IMG/VR virus record: IMGVR_UViG_3300001596_000069
Location: 1 to 33,722 of that record
Length of the DNA: 33,722 nt
Source: a virus
Direction: 5' to 3' (one strand)
Part shown: in pieces, positions 8,728 to 15,640 of the stretch
Layout: the number at the start of each line of letters is the position of its first letter
Position numbering within the stretch: the first letter of the stretch is position 1
Made by a program: the position numbers and the translations under genes
Notes under the pieces: model-generated
The model's input: only the letters and a program-made list of their open reading frames with translations
What the model was told of the DNA's origin: nothing
The model's database searches: none

Positions 8728-8951
8728 TGCGACGCTCCGGACACGGACGATGGGAAGGGGTGCTTGCCCTGTCTCAGGCGCTTGACTGCGGCGGCAGATT
8801 TCTTGTTGCGGATCGCCGCGCCGGTCACCTGGTCGGCGTATTTCTGAGGGAGGGTGTCGGGCAGTTGGGAGATGAAGGACTTCGAGTAACCGAGTGCCTT
8901 CGCAAGCTCCGTGCACGAACCAAACAGGGCGATGGCGTGTTCCTTAAGCAT
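8718..8951 (-). CDS. Cro-like helix-turn-helix regulator
   Basis: The protein (77 residues from MLKEHAIALFG) looks like the lambda/P22 Cro family. An initial helix ends in FGS, then comes a helix-turn-helix, TELAKALGYSKSFISQLP, and a segment LPQKYADQVTGAAI matching the Cro signature of a Pro-Glu/Gln turn followed by an alpha helix over the operator. It is the first gene of the minus-strand early operon and is divergent from the XRE repressor, with three operators between them. It should shut off repressor synthesis and moderate early transcription. An alternative ATG at 8969 lies inside the first operator. No clear ribosome site precedes either start, and the possible promoter placement would make the mRNA nearly leaderless. 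Confidence 0.85.
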   Translation of the reverse strand: MLKEHAIALFGSCTELAKALGYSKSFISQLPDTLPQKYADQVTGAAIRNKKSAAAVKRLRQGKHPFPSSVSGASQCA

Positions 8952-8958
8952 GGTTACG

Positions 8959-8987
8959 CCGTTAAGCATGCTAAACGAAAAGGTCAA
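8959..8987 (-). promoter_or_regulatory. Candidate early lytic promoter (Cro-like side)
   Basis: On the minus strand a TTGACC box (8987-8982) is followed after 17 bp by TAACGG (8964-8959), a fair -35 with a weak -10. It overlaps operators 1 and 2, so binding there would block it. Transcription would begin only a few bases before the ATG at 8951, implying a leaderless or nearly leaderless early mRNA. The call rests on match to consensus only. Confidence 0.4.
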
Positions 8988-9019
8988 GCATGCTAAACCC
9001 AAGGTTTAGTATACTTAAC
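8961..9019. promoter_or_regulatory. Three tandem repressor/Cro operators
   Basis: Three 16-bp near-palindromes share one consensus, GTTwAGyATrCTwAAC: site 1 at 8961-8976 (GTTAAGCATGCTAAAC), site 2 at 8983-8998 (GTCAAGCATGCTAAAC) and site 3 at 9004-9019 (GTTTAGTATACTTAAC). Their centres are 22 and 21 bp apart, two helical turns, so bound dimers would lie on one DNA face and could cooperate. Sites 1 and 2 cover the presumed early promoter; site 3 contains the presumed repressor -10. A weaker match is seen at 8943-8958, inside the Cro-like gene. The layout is like the lambda right operator. Confidence 0.88.
9010..9015 (+). promoter_or_regulatory. Candidate -10 box of the repressor operon
   Basis: TATACT within operator 3 fits a -10 hexamer and would place the transcription start at or next to the repressor ATG (9023), which has no ribosome site. 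A leaderless repressor mRNA, as for lambda cI from PRM, would explain both. No good -35 is present 16-18 bp upstream, so the promoter may be weak or need activation. Confidence 0.45.
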
Positions 9020-9022
9020 CGG

Positions 9023-9385
9023 ATGTTTGGTGACCGGTTGAAACTTGCGCGCGAACGCGCCGGGCTCTCGATGGCTGAATTGGCGCGGAATGCCGGGGGT
9101 ATTTCCGGGTCCGCAATAAGTCAGTTGGAGGCCGGAACGTCCAAAGGGGCGCGCCCTGAAAACCTAGCTGCGCTGGCCCGCGCCCTGGGCGTCGATATGT
9201 ATTGGTTGGCGACCGGCGAACCCAATCCTGTGCAGATTTCCGAATCAACAAGTGATTCGAAAGGCCCCTCAGCCAGTGCCAGCAGCGTCATGCTGGCGGA
9301 ATTGATCGAGCTGTTCATGTCGGTGGACGGGACAGAGAACAAGCGGCTGTTGCTGGAAGCAGCCCGCATGTTCGTGTCGCGGTAA
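9023..9385 (+). CDS. XRE-family phage repressor
   Basis: The 120-residue DNA-binding protein has an N-terminal XRE helix-turn-helix (about residues 1-60: RLKLARERAGLSMAELARN, then GSAISQLEAGTSKGARPENL and ALARALGVDMYWLATGE). A Ser/Ala-rich linker and a short helical C-terminus follow, probably for dimerisation. There is no LexA-like Ser/Lys autoprotease domain, so RecA-stimulated self-cleavage is not expected; induction must work some other way. The start at MFGDRLK is preferred over an upstream in-frame ATG at 8990, which lies inside an operator. It heads the lysogenic operon with the two membrane proteins downstream. Confidence 0.88.
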   Translation: MFGDRLKLARERAGLSMAELARNAGGISGSAISQLEAGTSKGARPENLAALARALGVDMYWLATGEPNPVQISESTSDSKGPSASASSVMLAELIELFMSVDGTENKRLLLEAARMFVSR

Positions 9386-9395
9386 GGGTGCATCC

Positions 9396-10106
9396 ATGAG
9401 TGTGATCATGTGGATTGTTGCCGGCATCATGGCCTTCTTCGCCATCGGGCAGTTCACCCTTGGCAACGTGTTGGCCGGGCTGCTTTTCGCGGTCATGGCG
9501 TTTGTGCTGTCGCCGCCGGGAACGGCGCGCGCGTTCCCCTCATACAAGGATAGCCGACGCTTTCGCGGGTGGATGGTTGTTGGTGCCGTGATCGTCTGGT
9601 TTGCGGTCGTGGTCTCTCAGATGCCGGATCCGGACGCCACACAGGACGCGACGGCGCCAGAAGATGTGATCGAGGCGGACGAAGCGGAACCGGTTGTGGT
9701 TGAGAGGGACTTGCCGCCGGACCCGGTTGTCCGCGCCGCGCCGAATGCCCCCGTCGAGACGCAGGATCCGCAACCGGCCTTTGATCCGGAGTTTCCGGCC
9801 CAGGCCCGTCAACAGGCGTCGGCGCTTTGGGCGCAGCTCAAGGGTGCGCGCTACAACAGTCAGTTCCACCAGTTCGGCTTCTCGCCCGCCGGTCCCTTCG
9901 GTGATTGGGAACGGCAACGCAAGGCACTTTATACCGAATGGTTGGACTATGCGCGCAACGGTCCCGGCGTCGCTGAAGACGTGATGCTTGGCCCGGCGAT
10001 CCACTACATGTTCACGGTCGGCATGGACTGGACGCGCACCGCCGGTCAGGGTGACGCGAATACAGCAATCATGATCCAGGACATTGAAGCGGAGCTTGGG
10101 CGGTGA
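9396..10106 (+). CDS. Membrane-anchored protein A of a paralogous pair in the repressor operon
   Basis: The 236-residue protein has three hydrophobic segments (about 3-20, 24-39 and 58-75), then a Pro/Asp/Glu-rich linker (about 76-130), then a soluble domain (about 131-236). That last domain is homologous to the soluble domain of the next gene: both show W..L...RY...FH..G....GP..DW and, near the end, an Ala-Ile...DW. motif. No known family is recognised. It starts 10 bp after the repressor stop and overlaps the next gene by four bases (GTGA), so all three should be made in the lysogen. Expression from the prophage plus membrane anchoring suggests lysogenic conversion, perhaps superinfection exclusion or phage defence; that is inference. 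Confidence 0.78.
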   Translation: MSVIMWIVAGIMAFFAIGQFTLGNVLAGLLFAVMAFVLSPPGTARAFPSYKDSRRFRGWMVVGAVIVWFAVVVSQMPDPDATQDATAPEDVIEADEAEPVVVERDLPPDPVVRAAPNAPVETQDPQPAFDPEFPAQARQQASALWAQLKGARYNSQFHQFGFSPAGPFGDWERQRKALYTEWLDYARNGPGVAEDVMLGPAIHYMFTVGMDWTRTAGQGDANTAIMIQDIEAELGR

Positions 10107-10558
10107 CCAGGATTGTTTTTTTCATCGCGGTGCTGCTCGTGGGCCTTGCAGTGTTTACAGCGCTTGGGGTGTTCTCGGGATCAACTGAACTGCCGTCGAC
10201 ACATCAGACGGTCGATATGACTACGGATACGTATCAGGAGAGAGTCCGCTCCGAACTGCGACTGCGTTGGCGGGAGTTAAACGCTGTCCGATACGATCCC
10301 GAATTTCACCGATACGGTATCCACTCCGATGGACCCATGGCCGATTGGGCTGCCGGAATGCGGGCGCTGCGGGAAGAGTTGGAAAAGCATGAACGCAAAA
10401 ACCCTGAGGCGCGGTTAGAACACCTGGATTTGAAGAACGCGATCAACGTTGTTCTGTATACGGCTACCGACTGGGCGACTACAGATGGAGGCGGCACAGA
10501 CCAGATGCGGGAATACCTCCCGCTGATTCAAGCGGAGCTTTACCGCGAGTCGTCGTAA
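10103..10558 (+). CDS. Membrane-anchored protein B of the paralogous pair
   Basis: The 151-residue protein has one N-terminal membrane helix (about residues 4-24), probably a signal anchor, followed by a soluble domain related to that of the preceding protein. Matching elements are LRWRELNAVRYDPEFHRYG, GPMADWAAGMRAL and ATDWATTDGGG. The start is a GTG overlapping the previous stop (GTGA), giving translational coupling. It ends only 9 bp before the oppositely oriented tail gene D, leaving no room for a separate terminator. Family unknown. The two proteins may form a complex at the inner membrane, with the shared domain in the same compartment or facing each other. Confidence 0.75.
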   Translation: MTRIVFFIAVLLVGLAVFTALGVFSGSTELPSTHQTVDMTTDTYQERVRSELRLRWRELNAVRYDPEFHRYGIHSDGPMADWAAGMRALREELEKHERKNPEARLEHLDLKNAINVVLYTATDWATTDGGGTDQMREYLPLIQAELYRESS

Positions 10559-10567
10559 GGGTGTGAC

Positions 10568-11554
10568 TCACGCCTTCCTCTCAAGCTGCGCTGCGGTCAT
10601 GAAGCCGCTGCCGTTCAGCGTGTGCGTCACCCGTCCGCAGATCCAGGCGATCGCATCAATTTCCGGCCGCCATCCTGTGAGGGTCACCGGCGTTTCCGCC
10701 ATCAGGTCTGCCCGCCCGATCGCCAAGGTCACAGACATGGTGTCGCGTGCCCGTTGAATGCGCGCCCATTCGCTGTCCGCTTCCGCCTGGGCTGTTGCTG
10801 CGTCCTTGAAGGTCGTGGCGAGCGTCTTCAACTTCTCCGGCGTGGATCCGCCGCCGGCGGTCACCATCTTGCGGACGCCATTGGCCACGTCATGCCATTG
10901 CGCCTTGACGCCTGAATAGTCGGTGGATCCCTGCTTGCGGCTGAAGGTGTGCCGGTCGCCGTCGCCACGGGTAAGGGTCACAGGATCCAGCGGCGTGCCG
11001 CCGGCGCTTTGTCCGGATCCGGCCTTGGCGAACAGCAGCCGTCCGGCCTTGATGGTGGCAATCGCGTCAAACTGCCGTCCAAGCCGGGTGAGAAGATGCC
11101 CGTCGCTTTCGCTCGCCTGGTCGATATGGCCGGGGTTCTGCCAGGCCAGGGCTTCCGCTACCACCAGCTCAAGGCCATGGTCCCCGGCGATGGTGCGCAG
11201 GATCTCGCCAAGTGGGATGCCGTCAAAGCTGCGGCGTTTGTGTTCGTTCAGCGACGCATGAAAGTCCGCGCTTCGCGCGTGGATCCTCAATTGATCCGGC
11301 GGGCCGGTGTCCGTCATTTCGTCGACAACGAAGCTGCCCTTGTTGATCAGGCCGGTTTCCTGGAAGCCCAGATGCACCGTCACCGATGCGCCCATGCCGG
11401 GCAGGGCAAGCAGGCCATCGGTGTTGCTCAACACAAGAACCAGCTCATCCGCTGCAAAGGCGCGCTTGTCGGTCAGGGTGAGGGTCACAAGGCGCGAGTT
11501 GATCTGCGGCGTAATGTCGGTGCCCGCGACTGTGATGAGAAAATCAGGAGTCAT
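10568..11554 (-). CDS. D: Baseplate hub / late control protein D
   Basis: The 328-residue protein matches P2 gpD, the hub between tail tube and spike. It begins with a beta-strand domain (FLITVAGTDITPQINSRL), then VSIHLGF-like and FVVDEMTDTGPPDQLRIHARSADF segments. It has the GPD hallmark region (GIPLGEILRTIAGDHGL, then QASESDGHLLTRLGRQFDA) and ends in a WICGRVTHTLNGSGFMT strand. It is the last gene of the late tail operon. The start overlaps the U stop (ATGA). Confidence 0.93.
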   Translation of the reverse strand: MTPDFLITVAGTDITPQINSRLVTLTLTDKRAFAADELVLVLSNTDGLLALPGMGASVTVHLGFQETGLINKGSFVVDEMTDTGPPDQLRIHARSADFHASLNEHKRRSFDGIPLGEILRTIAGDHGLELVVAEALAWQNPGHIDQASESDGHLLTRLGRQFDAIATIKAGRLLFAKAGSGQSAGGTPLDPVTLTRGDGDRHTFSRKQGSTDYSGVKAQWHDVANGVRKMVTAGGGSTPEKLKTLATTFKDAATAQAEADSEWARIQRARDTMSVTLAIGRADLMAETPVTLTGWRPEIDAIAWICGRVTHTLNGSGFMTAAQLERKA

Positions 11555-12009
11555 GCGCCGCCCCGCTGGATGTTGCCGGCCAGGCGTGCGATGGCCATAT
11601 CTTCAGGTGTCAGGTCCGCCTTGTTCAGCGTGTCGTCCGGCTCATGGCGTAGCGACAGGGTGAAGCTCATCTTTCGTGCTTGCCCCTCGCGCAGGAAGAT
11701 GCTGCGGCTTTGCTGCACGCTGCGGATGGTCCAGTAACCCAGGACGTTGCCGATGCCGTCCATGAGCAGATAGGCGGTGCCCGTCGCCTGCATGTCCAGC
11801 AGCCGTTGCAGATCCGCGGATCCGCCTGTTGTGCCTGGGTACAGATCTCCGGAAAGCGAGATTGTGTCCGTGCCTGGTCCAAGGTGTTGGCTTGCGGCTC
11901 GATCGCCAAACCGGTCATTGGACGCAAACCGCTCTGCCGTGTCGCGCTGGAATTGCTGATAGGCGACGGTGGGCACGGAAAACACAAACAGGCCAAGGCT
12001 CATCATCAT
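11551..12009 (-). CDS. U: Tail protein U (tail terminator-region protein)
   Basis: This roughly 150-residue protein has the P2 gpU pattern. It has a short hydrophobic N-terminus (LGLFVFSVPTVAYQQFQRD), then GPGTDTISLSGDLYPGTTGG, LLMDGIGNVLGYWTI and a C-terminal MSFTLSLRHEPDD. In P2, gpU is needed at the late stage of tail building. Three tandem ATG codons (12009, 12006, 12003) make the exact start uncertain. It is coupled to D downstream and follows the tape-measure gene. Confidence 0.9.
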   Translation of the reverse strand: MMMSLGLFVFSVPTVAYQQFQRDTAERFASNDRFGDRAASQHLGPGTDTISLSGDLYPGTTGGSADLQRLLDMQATGTAYLLMDGIGNVLGYWTIRSVQQSRSIFLREGQARKMSFTLSLRHEPDDTLNKADLTPEDMAIARLAGNIQRGGA

Positions 12010-12015
12010 GGGTGT

Positions 12016-14418
12016 CTACCCCTGGTCATGGAAGGCCGCACGGGCTGATGCGGCACGGTCGCGCTCGAGTCGCTCCACTTCGTCCGCCACCAGCCGGGCC
12101 AGGGCGTGTTCATCCATGCCCGGTGCGGCGTGAACGTGGATCTCGATTGTCTGTGTCACAGGGGCCGGGGCGGCGGGCAGGCCGGCATAGGCCGGAACGG
12201 CGCTCACACTTGCCGCCACAGCACCGGCGGCGGCCACCCGTGGTAGATCCCTACCAAATTGCTGCACGGCGTTCAGGGCGCGTCTCTGGCCCTGTTCAAC
12301 ACCTAGGGTGAGCCCTTGGGTCAGGTGCCCGCCGAAAGCGGCAAAGACACGGCTTGGGCTGTTGATGCCCAGGAGATCCGCGAAGGCCGTCTTGATGCGT
12401 CCGGCAAGCCCTTTCACGGTTTCCATCACGCGCCCAATGCGGCTGGTAATGCCGGTGATCAATCCGGACACGATATCCCTGCCAATGGCGTTGAACTTCT
12501 CCGTGAGACCACGCAACCACGCCGCTGCACTCATGAAGCCGCTCTTGATCGTGTCCCAATGCTTCCACACCAGATAGGCCGCACCGGCGATGCCCACGGC
12601 TATGAGCCCAATGGGGTTGAGTAGCAGCGCCTTGCCCAGCATCAACACCGCGCCGCCAACCATCTTCAGGCCGGTGGCCAGGGCCGCCGCCTTGAGTCCC
12701 ACCGTCACGAACGCGAACTTCGCCAGTGCAAAGGGGCCAAGCAGTCCGGCAACGCCGATCGCCAGGCCACCGGCAATGGTCCAGACCGTTGCCAGCACAC
12801 CCGCGACGGTGAACAGGCCGCCGGCAAGGCGCGGGTTCTCCCGTGACCATGCCGTAATGCCACGCACAAGCCCGGTGATGCCCTGCACCAGGTTCCGCAG
12901 GCCGAATGTCTGTGTGTCCGCCATGGCGATGTTCAGGCCTTCCCAGGCGCTTCCCAGGGCCACCACGTCGCCTGACAGGTTGTCTCCCATGAGCGTGGCC
13001 ACGCGTTGCGCTTCACCTTCGGCCTTGTTCAGCACATCCACGAACTGCGTGATGGCTTCCGCCCCCTGGGCGCGCACAAGGGCGGCCATGCCGCTACCGG
13101 CCTGCTTGCCGGCAATGGCCGTGAACAGGCCCAGGCGTTCCGCGTTGCCCATGCTTTCCGTCTTGCGCGCGATCTCTGCCAGGATCTCCGGCATGGCGCG
13201 CATGTTGCCCGCTGCATCTTTGGTTTGGACGTTGAGCGAGGCGAGTGCCGTTGCGGCCTGTCGCGGCGGACTGGCCATGCGGGTGTACATGCTCCGAAGC
13301 ACCGTGCCTGCCATGCTCGCCTGGATACCCATATTGCCGAGCAGTCCGGCCATGGCGGCGGCTTCCTGCATGGATGCGCCCGCTTCAAACGCCGCCGGCG
13401 CAACATAGGTCATGGTGTCGCCAAGCTGTTGCAGGCTGGTATTCGACCGCGTGAACGTGGCGACCAGCGTATCGGCCACCATGTTCATCTGCCCGGCTTG
13501 CAGGTTGAAGGCGCTCAAAATGTTGGATGCGATATCGGCGCTCTGTGCCAGCTCCGTGCGTCCGGCTTTCGCCAGGTTCAGCATGCCTGGCATGGCGGCC
13601 AGGATCTCGGCTGCCTCAAACCCGGCCATGGCCAGGAATTCCATGCCGCCCGCCGCCTGGGTGGCGCTGAAGGCGGTTGTGTTGCCCAGGGCGATGGCCT
13701 GGGTGCGTAGATCCTTGAATGCTTGCGATGTCTTGTTGACGCGCCCGATGGCGCCAACCGCGCTCATCTGTTCGTCAAACGTCATGCCCGGCTGAATCGT
13801 GCCGGCCAGGCCGCGAAGGGCGGTCGCGCCCCCCGCGACACCTGCGGCCCCTGCAACCGCCAGGTTGGATTGGGTTTGCAGGGTCCGGCGGTATCGCTCA
13901 CCTGCTTCCGCCAATCGGCGTTGCTGCCGTGCCGCGCGCTTCAACGCCTGTTGCTGCCGATCAAGCCCGCGCGACGTGGCGGCGATCCGCGTTGCCAGGC
14001 GGCTTTGTTCATGCGCCAGGTTGCGTGTGTCGATCCCGGCCTTGCCAAGCGCGCCACGTTCACGCTGAAGCATGTGCAGTTGCGCGGCCTGTTTTTCCTT
14101 CAGGGTCCGCACACTGTCTGCGGCCTTACTTGCCGCGCGGGCCATGGCTGTTGTCGGTCGCACCGCGTGCTTGTGCACTTGGGCAAGGCGCTGCGCTTCC
14201 ACCTGGGCAGCCTTGAGCTGTTTGGCGGTGCCGGCGGTTTCGCGCTTGAGCTTCGCAAAGCCGGTCAATCGCTTCTGTGTCGCCTGAAGTCCCTTCAGCT
14301 CCTTCGAGGTCTTGGCCACACCATCCCGCATTTTGGTGGTGCTTTGCGTGATGCCCTTGAACGTCTTTGACGCCTTATCCAGGGCTTCAACGCCGATGCG
14401 GAGCTTAAGGTCTTTCAT
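12016..14418 (-). CDS. T: Tail tape-measure protein T
   Basis: The tape measure has 800 residues and sets tail length. An N-terminal region of long basic coiled coil (about 1-200) leads to the TIGR01760-like core with MTFDEQMSAVGAIGRVNK, LAMAGFEAAEILAAMPGML and ASMQEAAAMAGLLGNMG. A long hydrophobic stretch follows at about 520-620 with several membrane-compatible helices, then the C-terminal part INSPSRVFAAFGGHLTQG. The start MKDLKLRIG (14418) is chosen because AAAGG lies 8 bases before it; the ATG six codons earlier has no ribosome site. The length predicts a tail in the P2 range. Confidence 0.94.
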   Translation of the reverse strand: MKDLKLRIGVEALDKASKTFKGITQSTTKMRDGVAKTSKELKGLQATQKRLTGFAKLKRETAGTAKQLKAAQVEAQRLAQVHKHAVRPTTAMARAASKAADSVRTLKEKQAAQLHMLQRERGALGKAGIDTRNLAHEQSRLATRIAATSRGLDRQQQALKRAARQQRRLAEAGERYRRTLQTQSNLAVAGAAGVAGGATALRGLAGTIQPGMTFDEQMSAVGAIGRVNKTSQAFKDLRTQAIALGNTTAFSATQAAGGMEFLAMAGFEAAEILAAMPGMLNLAKAGRTELAQSADIASNILSAFNLQAGQMNMVADTLVATFTRSNTSLQQLGDTMTYVAPAAFEAGASMQEAAAMAGLLGNMGIQASMAGTVLRSMYTRMASPPRQAATALASLNVQTKDAAGNMRAMPEILAEIARKTESMGNAERLGLFTAIAGKQAGSGMAALVRAQGAEAITQFVDVLNKAEGEAQRVATLMGDNLSGDVVALGSAWEGLNIAMADTQTFGLRNLVQGITGLVRGITAWSRENPRLAGGLFTVAGVLATVWTIAGGLAIGVAGLLGPFALAKFAFVTVGLKAAALATGLKMVGGAVLMLGKALLLNPIGLIAVGIAGAAYLVWKHWDTIKSGFMSAAAWLRGLTEKFNAIGRDIVSGLITGITSRIGRVMETVKGLAGRIKTAFADLLGINSPSRVFAAFGGHLTQGLTLGVEQGQRRALNAVQQFGRDLPRVAAAGAVAASVSAVPAYAGLPAAPAPVTQTIEIHVHAAPGMDEHALARLVADEVERLERDRAASARAAFHDQG

Positions 14419-14457
14419 GGTCGCGCGGCCTTTCATGAGCAGCGGCCATGGGCAGGG

Positions 14458-14583
14458 TCAGTCCTTGCCCATGGCTTTCCTGAGTGCGTCGTTCTCCTTC
14501 ACCGCTTGCGCATACCAGTCGCAGAATTCATCCAGCGGCATCGTATCGAGAACGTGAGGGGGCCACCCGCCGCCAAACACCAT
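14458..14583 (-). CDS. E': GpE+E' extension (P2 E' / GpE family), too short for routine calling
   Basis: Reading in the -1 frame relative to E, an open stretch encodes a 41-residue tail from MVFGGGWPPHVLD, with TMPLDEFCDWYAQAV matching the P2 GpE family pattern of hydrophobic-WPP...D.MPL.EL..WR. The frame is open upstream across the E stop, back to about 14690, so the product could be an E-E' fusion made by -1 recoding, as in P2. Free initiation at the ATG (14583) is possible, but no ribosome site is visible. It ends 40 bp before the tape-measure start. In P2 the E/E' pair are tail assembly chaperones. Confidence 0.75.
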   Translation of the reverse strand: MVFGGGWPPHVLDTMPLDEFCDWYAQAVKENDALRKAMGKD

Positions 14584-14621
14584 GTTGATAAAGGCGTAGG
14601 CCTGTGTGAGGTCGGCGGGAA

Positions 14622-14999
14622 TTACTTTACCGTGAGGTACTGAACCACCTTGTCTGTGAGGCCGATCAGATCCAGTGCGTTCATCTGTTCACAGATGATC
14701 TCTTCCGGCAGCGCGGGCGTTGTCAGCCTGGGGATCAGCTTCAACATCGCGTCTGTGTCCCCGTTTACCAGCGCGCCCAACTGAAGGCCGCGCAAGTCAC
14801 CAGGTTTGGGCCGCCGAACGTGCAGGTCTGTTATCGGCTGCTCGCCAAGCGTGATGGGTGTGGCGAGCGCATGCGAAACGCCTTGTGTGGCCGCACCGAT
14901 GGCCTCAGTGCTGACCGGTTCTGGTGCACGTGTCTCGGCCACCTGTCCCGGCCCTGCGTCTTTCGAAGTCTCAGCGCCGTTCTTGCGTCCGTGGGTCAT
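14622..14999 (-). CDS. E: Tail assembly chaperone E
   Basis: The 125-residue protein from MTHGRKNGAETS has the core of the E/41/14 tail-chaperone family: PITLGEQPITDLHVRRPKPGD, then LKLIPRLTTPALPEEII and MNALDLIGLTDKVV. The start is chosen for the GGAG site about 11 bases upstream; a longer frame to 15056 overlaps the tube gene. It lies between the tube (FII) and tape-measure (T) genes, the standard place, with the E' frame overlapping its 3' end. Confidence 0.9.
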   Translation of the reverse strand: MTHGRKNGAETSKDAGPGQVAETRAPEPVSTEAIGAATQGVSHALATPITLGEQPITDLHVRRPKPGDLRGLQLGALVNGDTDAMLKLIPRLTTPALPEEIICEQMNALDLIGLTDKVVQYLTVK

Positions 15000-15048
15000 T
15001 GTGTCTTGCTCCAGTGTTGTTGGACGATTGGGGCGGGTAGGGGTGTCC

Positions 15049-15564
15049 CTACTCACTCAGGCCAATGATGCGGCGGGCTTCGGCCAGCACGTCTTCGCCG
15101 GCGATTACCTCCACACCATTTTCAAAGTCGAGTTCAACCAGCGCTTCGCCGTTGCGATCGAACCGGAAGTAAGTCAGCGACAACTCATGATCCGAATCCG
15201 TCATCTGGCCTTCCTTGACGGTGCCCAGGTCGATCTTGTCGAGGCGACCGCGTGCCACCACTTCGATGGCCACCATGGGCGCGCCGGGCGTATCCGACTG
15301 GTAGGCACCGACAAAGCGCACGCCGGTGTCAGACGCGGCGTGCTTGGCCAGCGCCTTGAGCAGCGATTGCGTGTGCTCGCGCAGTTTGATGGTCATGGTG
15401 AGGGCATTCCAGCCAAGCCCCACCATGGCCGGGCCGCCCATGCCTGCGCCCCGGTATTCTTCGGTGTTGCGCTCGATTGACGGAAGCGTCACTTCCTCGG
15501 CTTTACCGAGATAGCCGACGCCATCCACAAAGACGTTCATCTTCTTCAGTGTTTCGGGAAGCAT
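15049..15564 (-). CDS. FII: Major tail tube protein FII
   Basis: The 171-residue tube protein has the P2 FII signature. It starts PETLKKMNVFVDGVGYLGKA, then has VTLPSIERNTEEYRGAGMGGP, TMTIKLREHTQ and LSLTYFRFDRNGEALVELDF. It forms the inner tube of the contractile tail. A good GGAG ribosome site precedes the ATG. It is separated from the sheath gene by 66 bp that contain a GC-rich hairpin. Confidence 0.96.
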   Translation of the reverse strand: MLPETLKKMNVFVDGVGYLGKAEEVTLPSIERNTEEYRGAGMGGPAMVGLGWNALTMTIKLREHTQSLLKALAKHAASDTGVRFVGAYQSDTPGAPMVAIEVVARGRLDKIDLGTVKEGQMTDSDHELSLTYFRFDRNGEALVELDFENGVEVIAGEDVLAEARRIIGLSE

Positions 15565-15620
15565 GGTCAGCTCCTAATCAAAGGGGTCAGAGGTGTGGGT
15601 AGGCGGACGCGGTTGCCGAT

Positions 15621-15640
15621 CGCCGCGCGCTTACGCGGCG
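15621..15640 (-). other. GC-rich hairpin over the sheath stop codon
   Basis: A perfect 7-bp inverted repeat, CGCCGCG (15621-15627) and CGCGGCG (15634-15640), with a 6-base loop, covers the stop codon of FI. There is no T run behind it on the minus strand, so it is not a classical terminator. It may protect or process the mRNA between the sheath and tube genes. Confidence 0.5.

Noticed and set aside
8728-8916. An N-terminal extension of the Ogr-like protein up to 8916
   Set aside because: It would overlap most of the Cro-like gene in another frame, and the zinc-finger domain has its own GGAG-preceded ATG at 8727.
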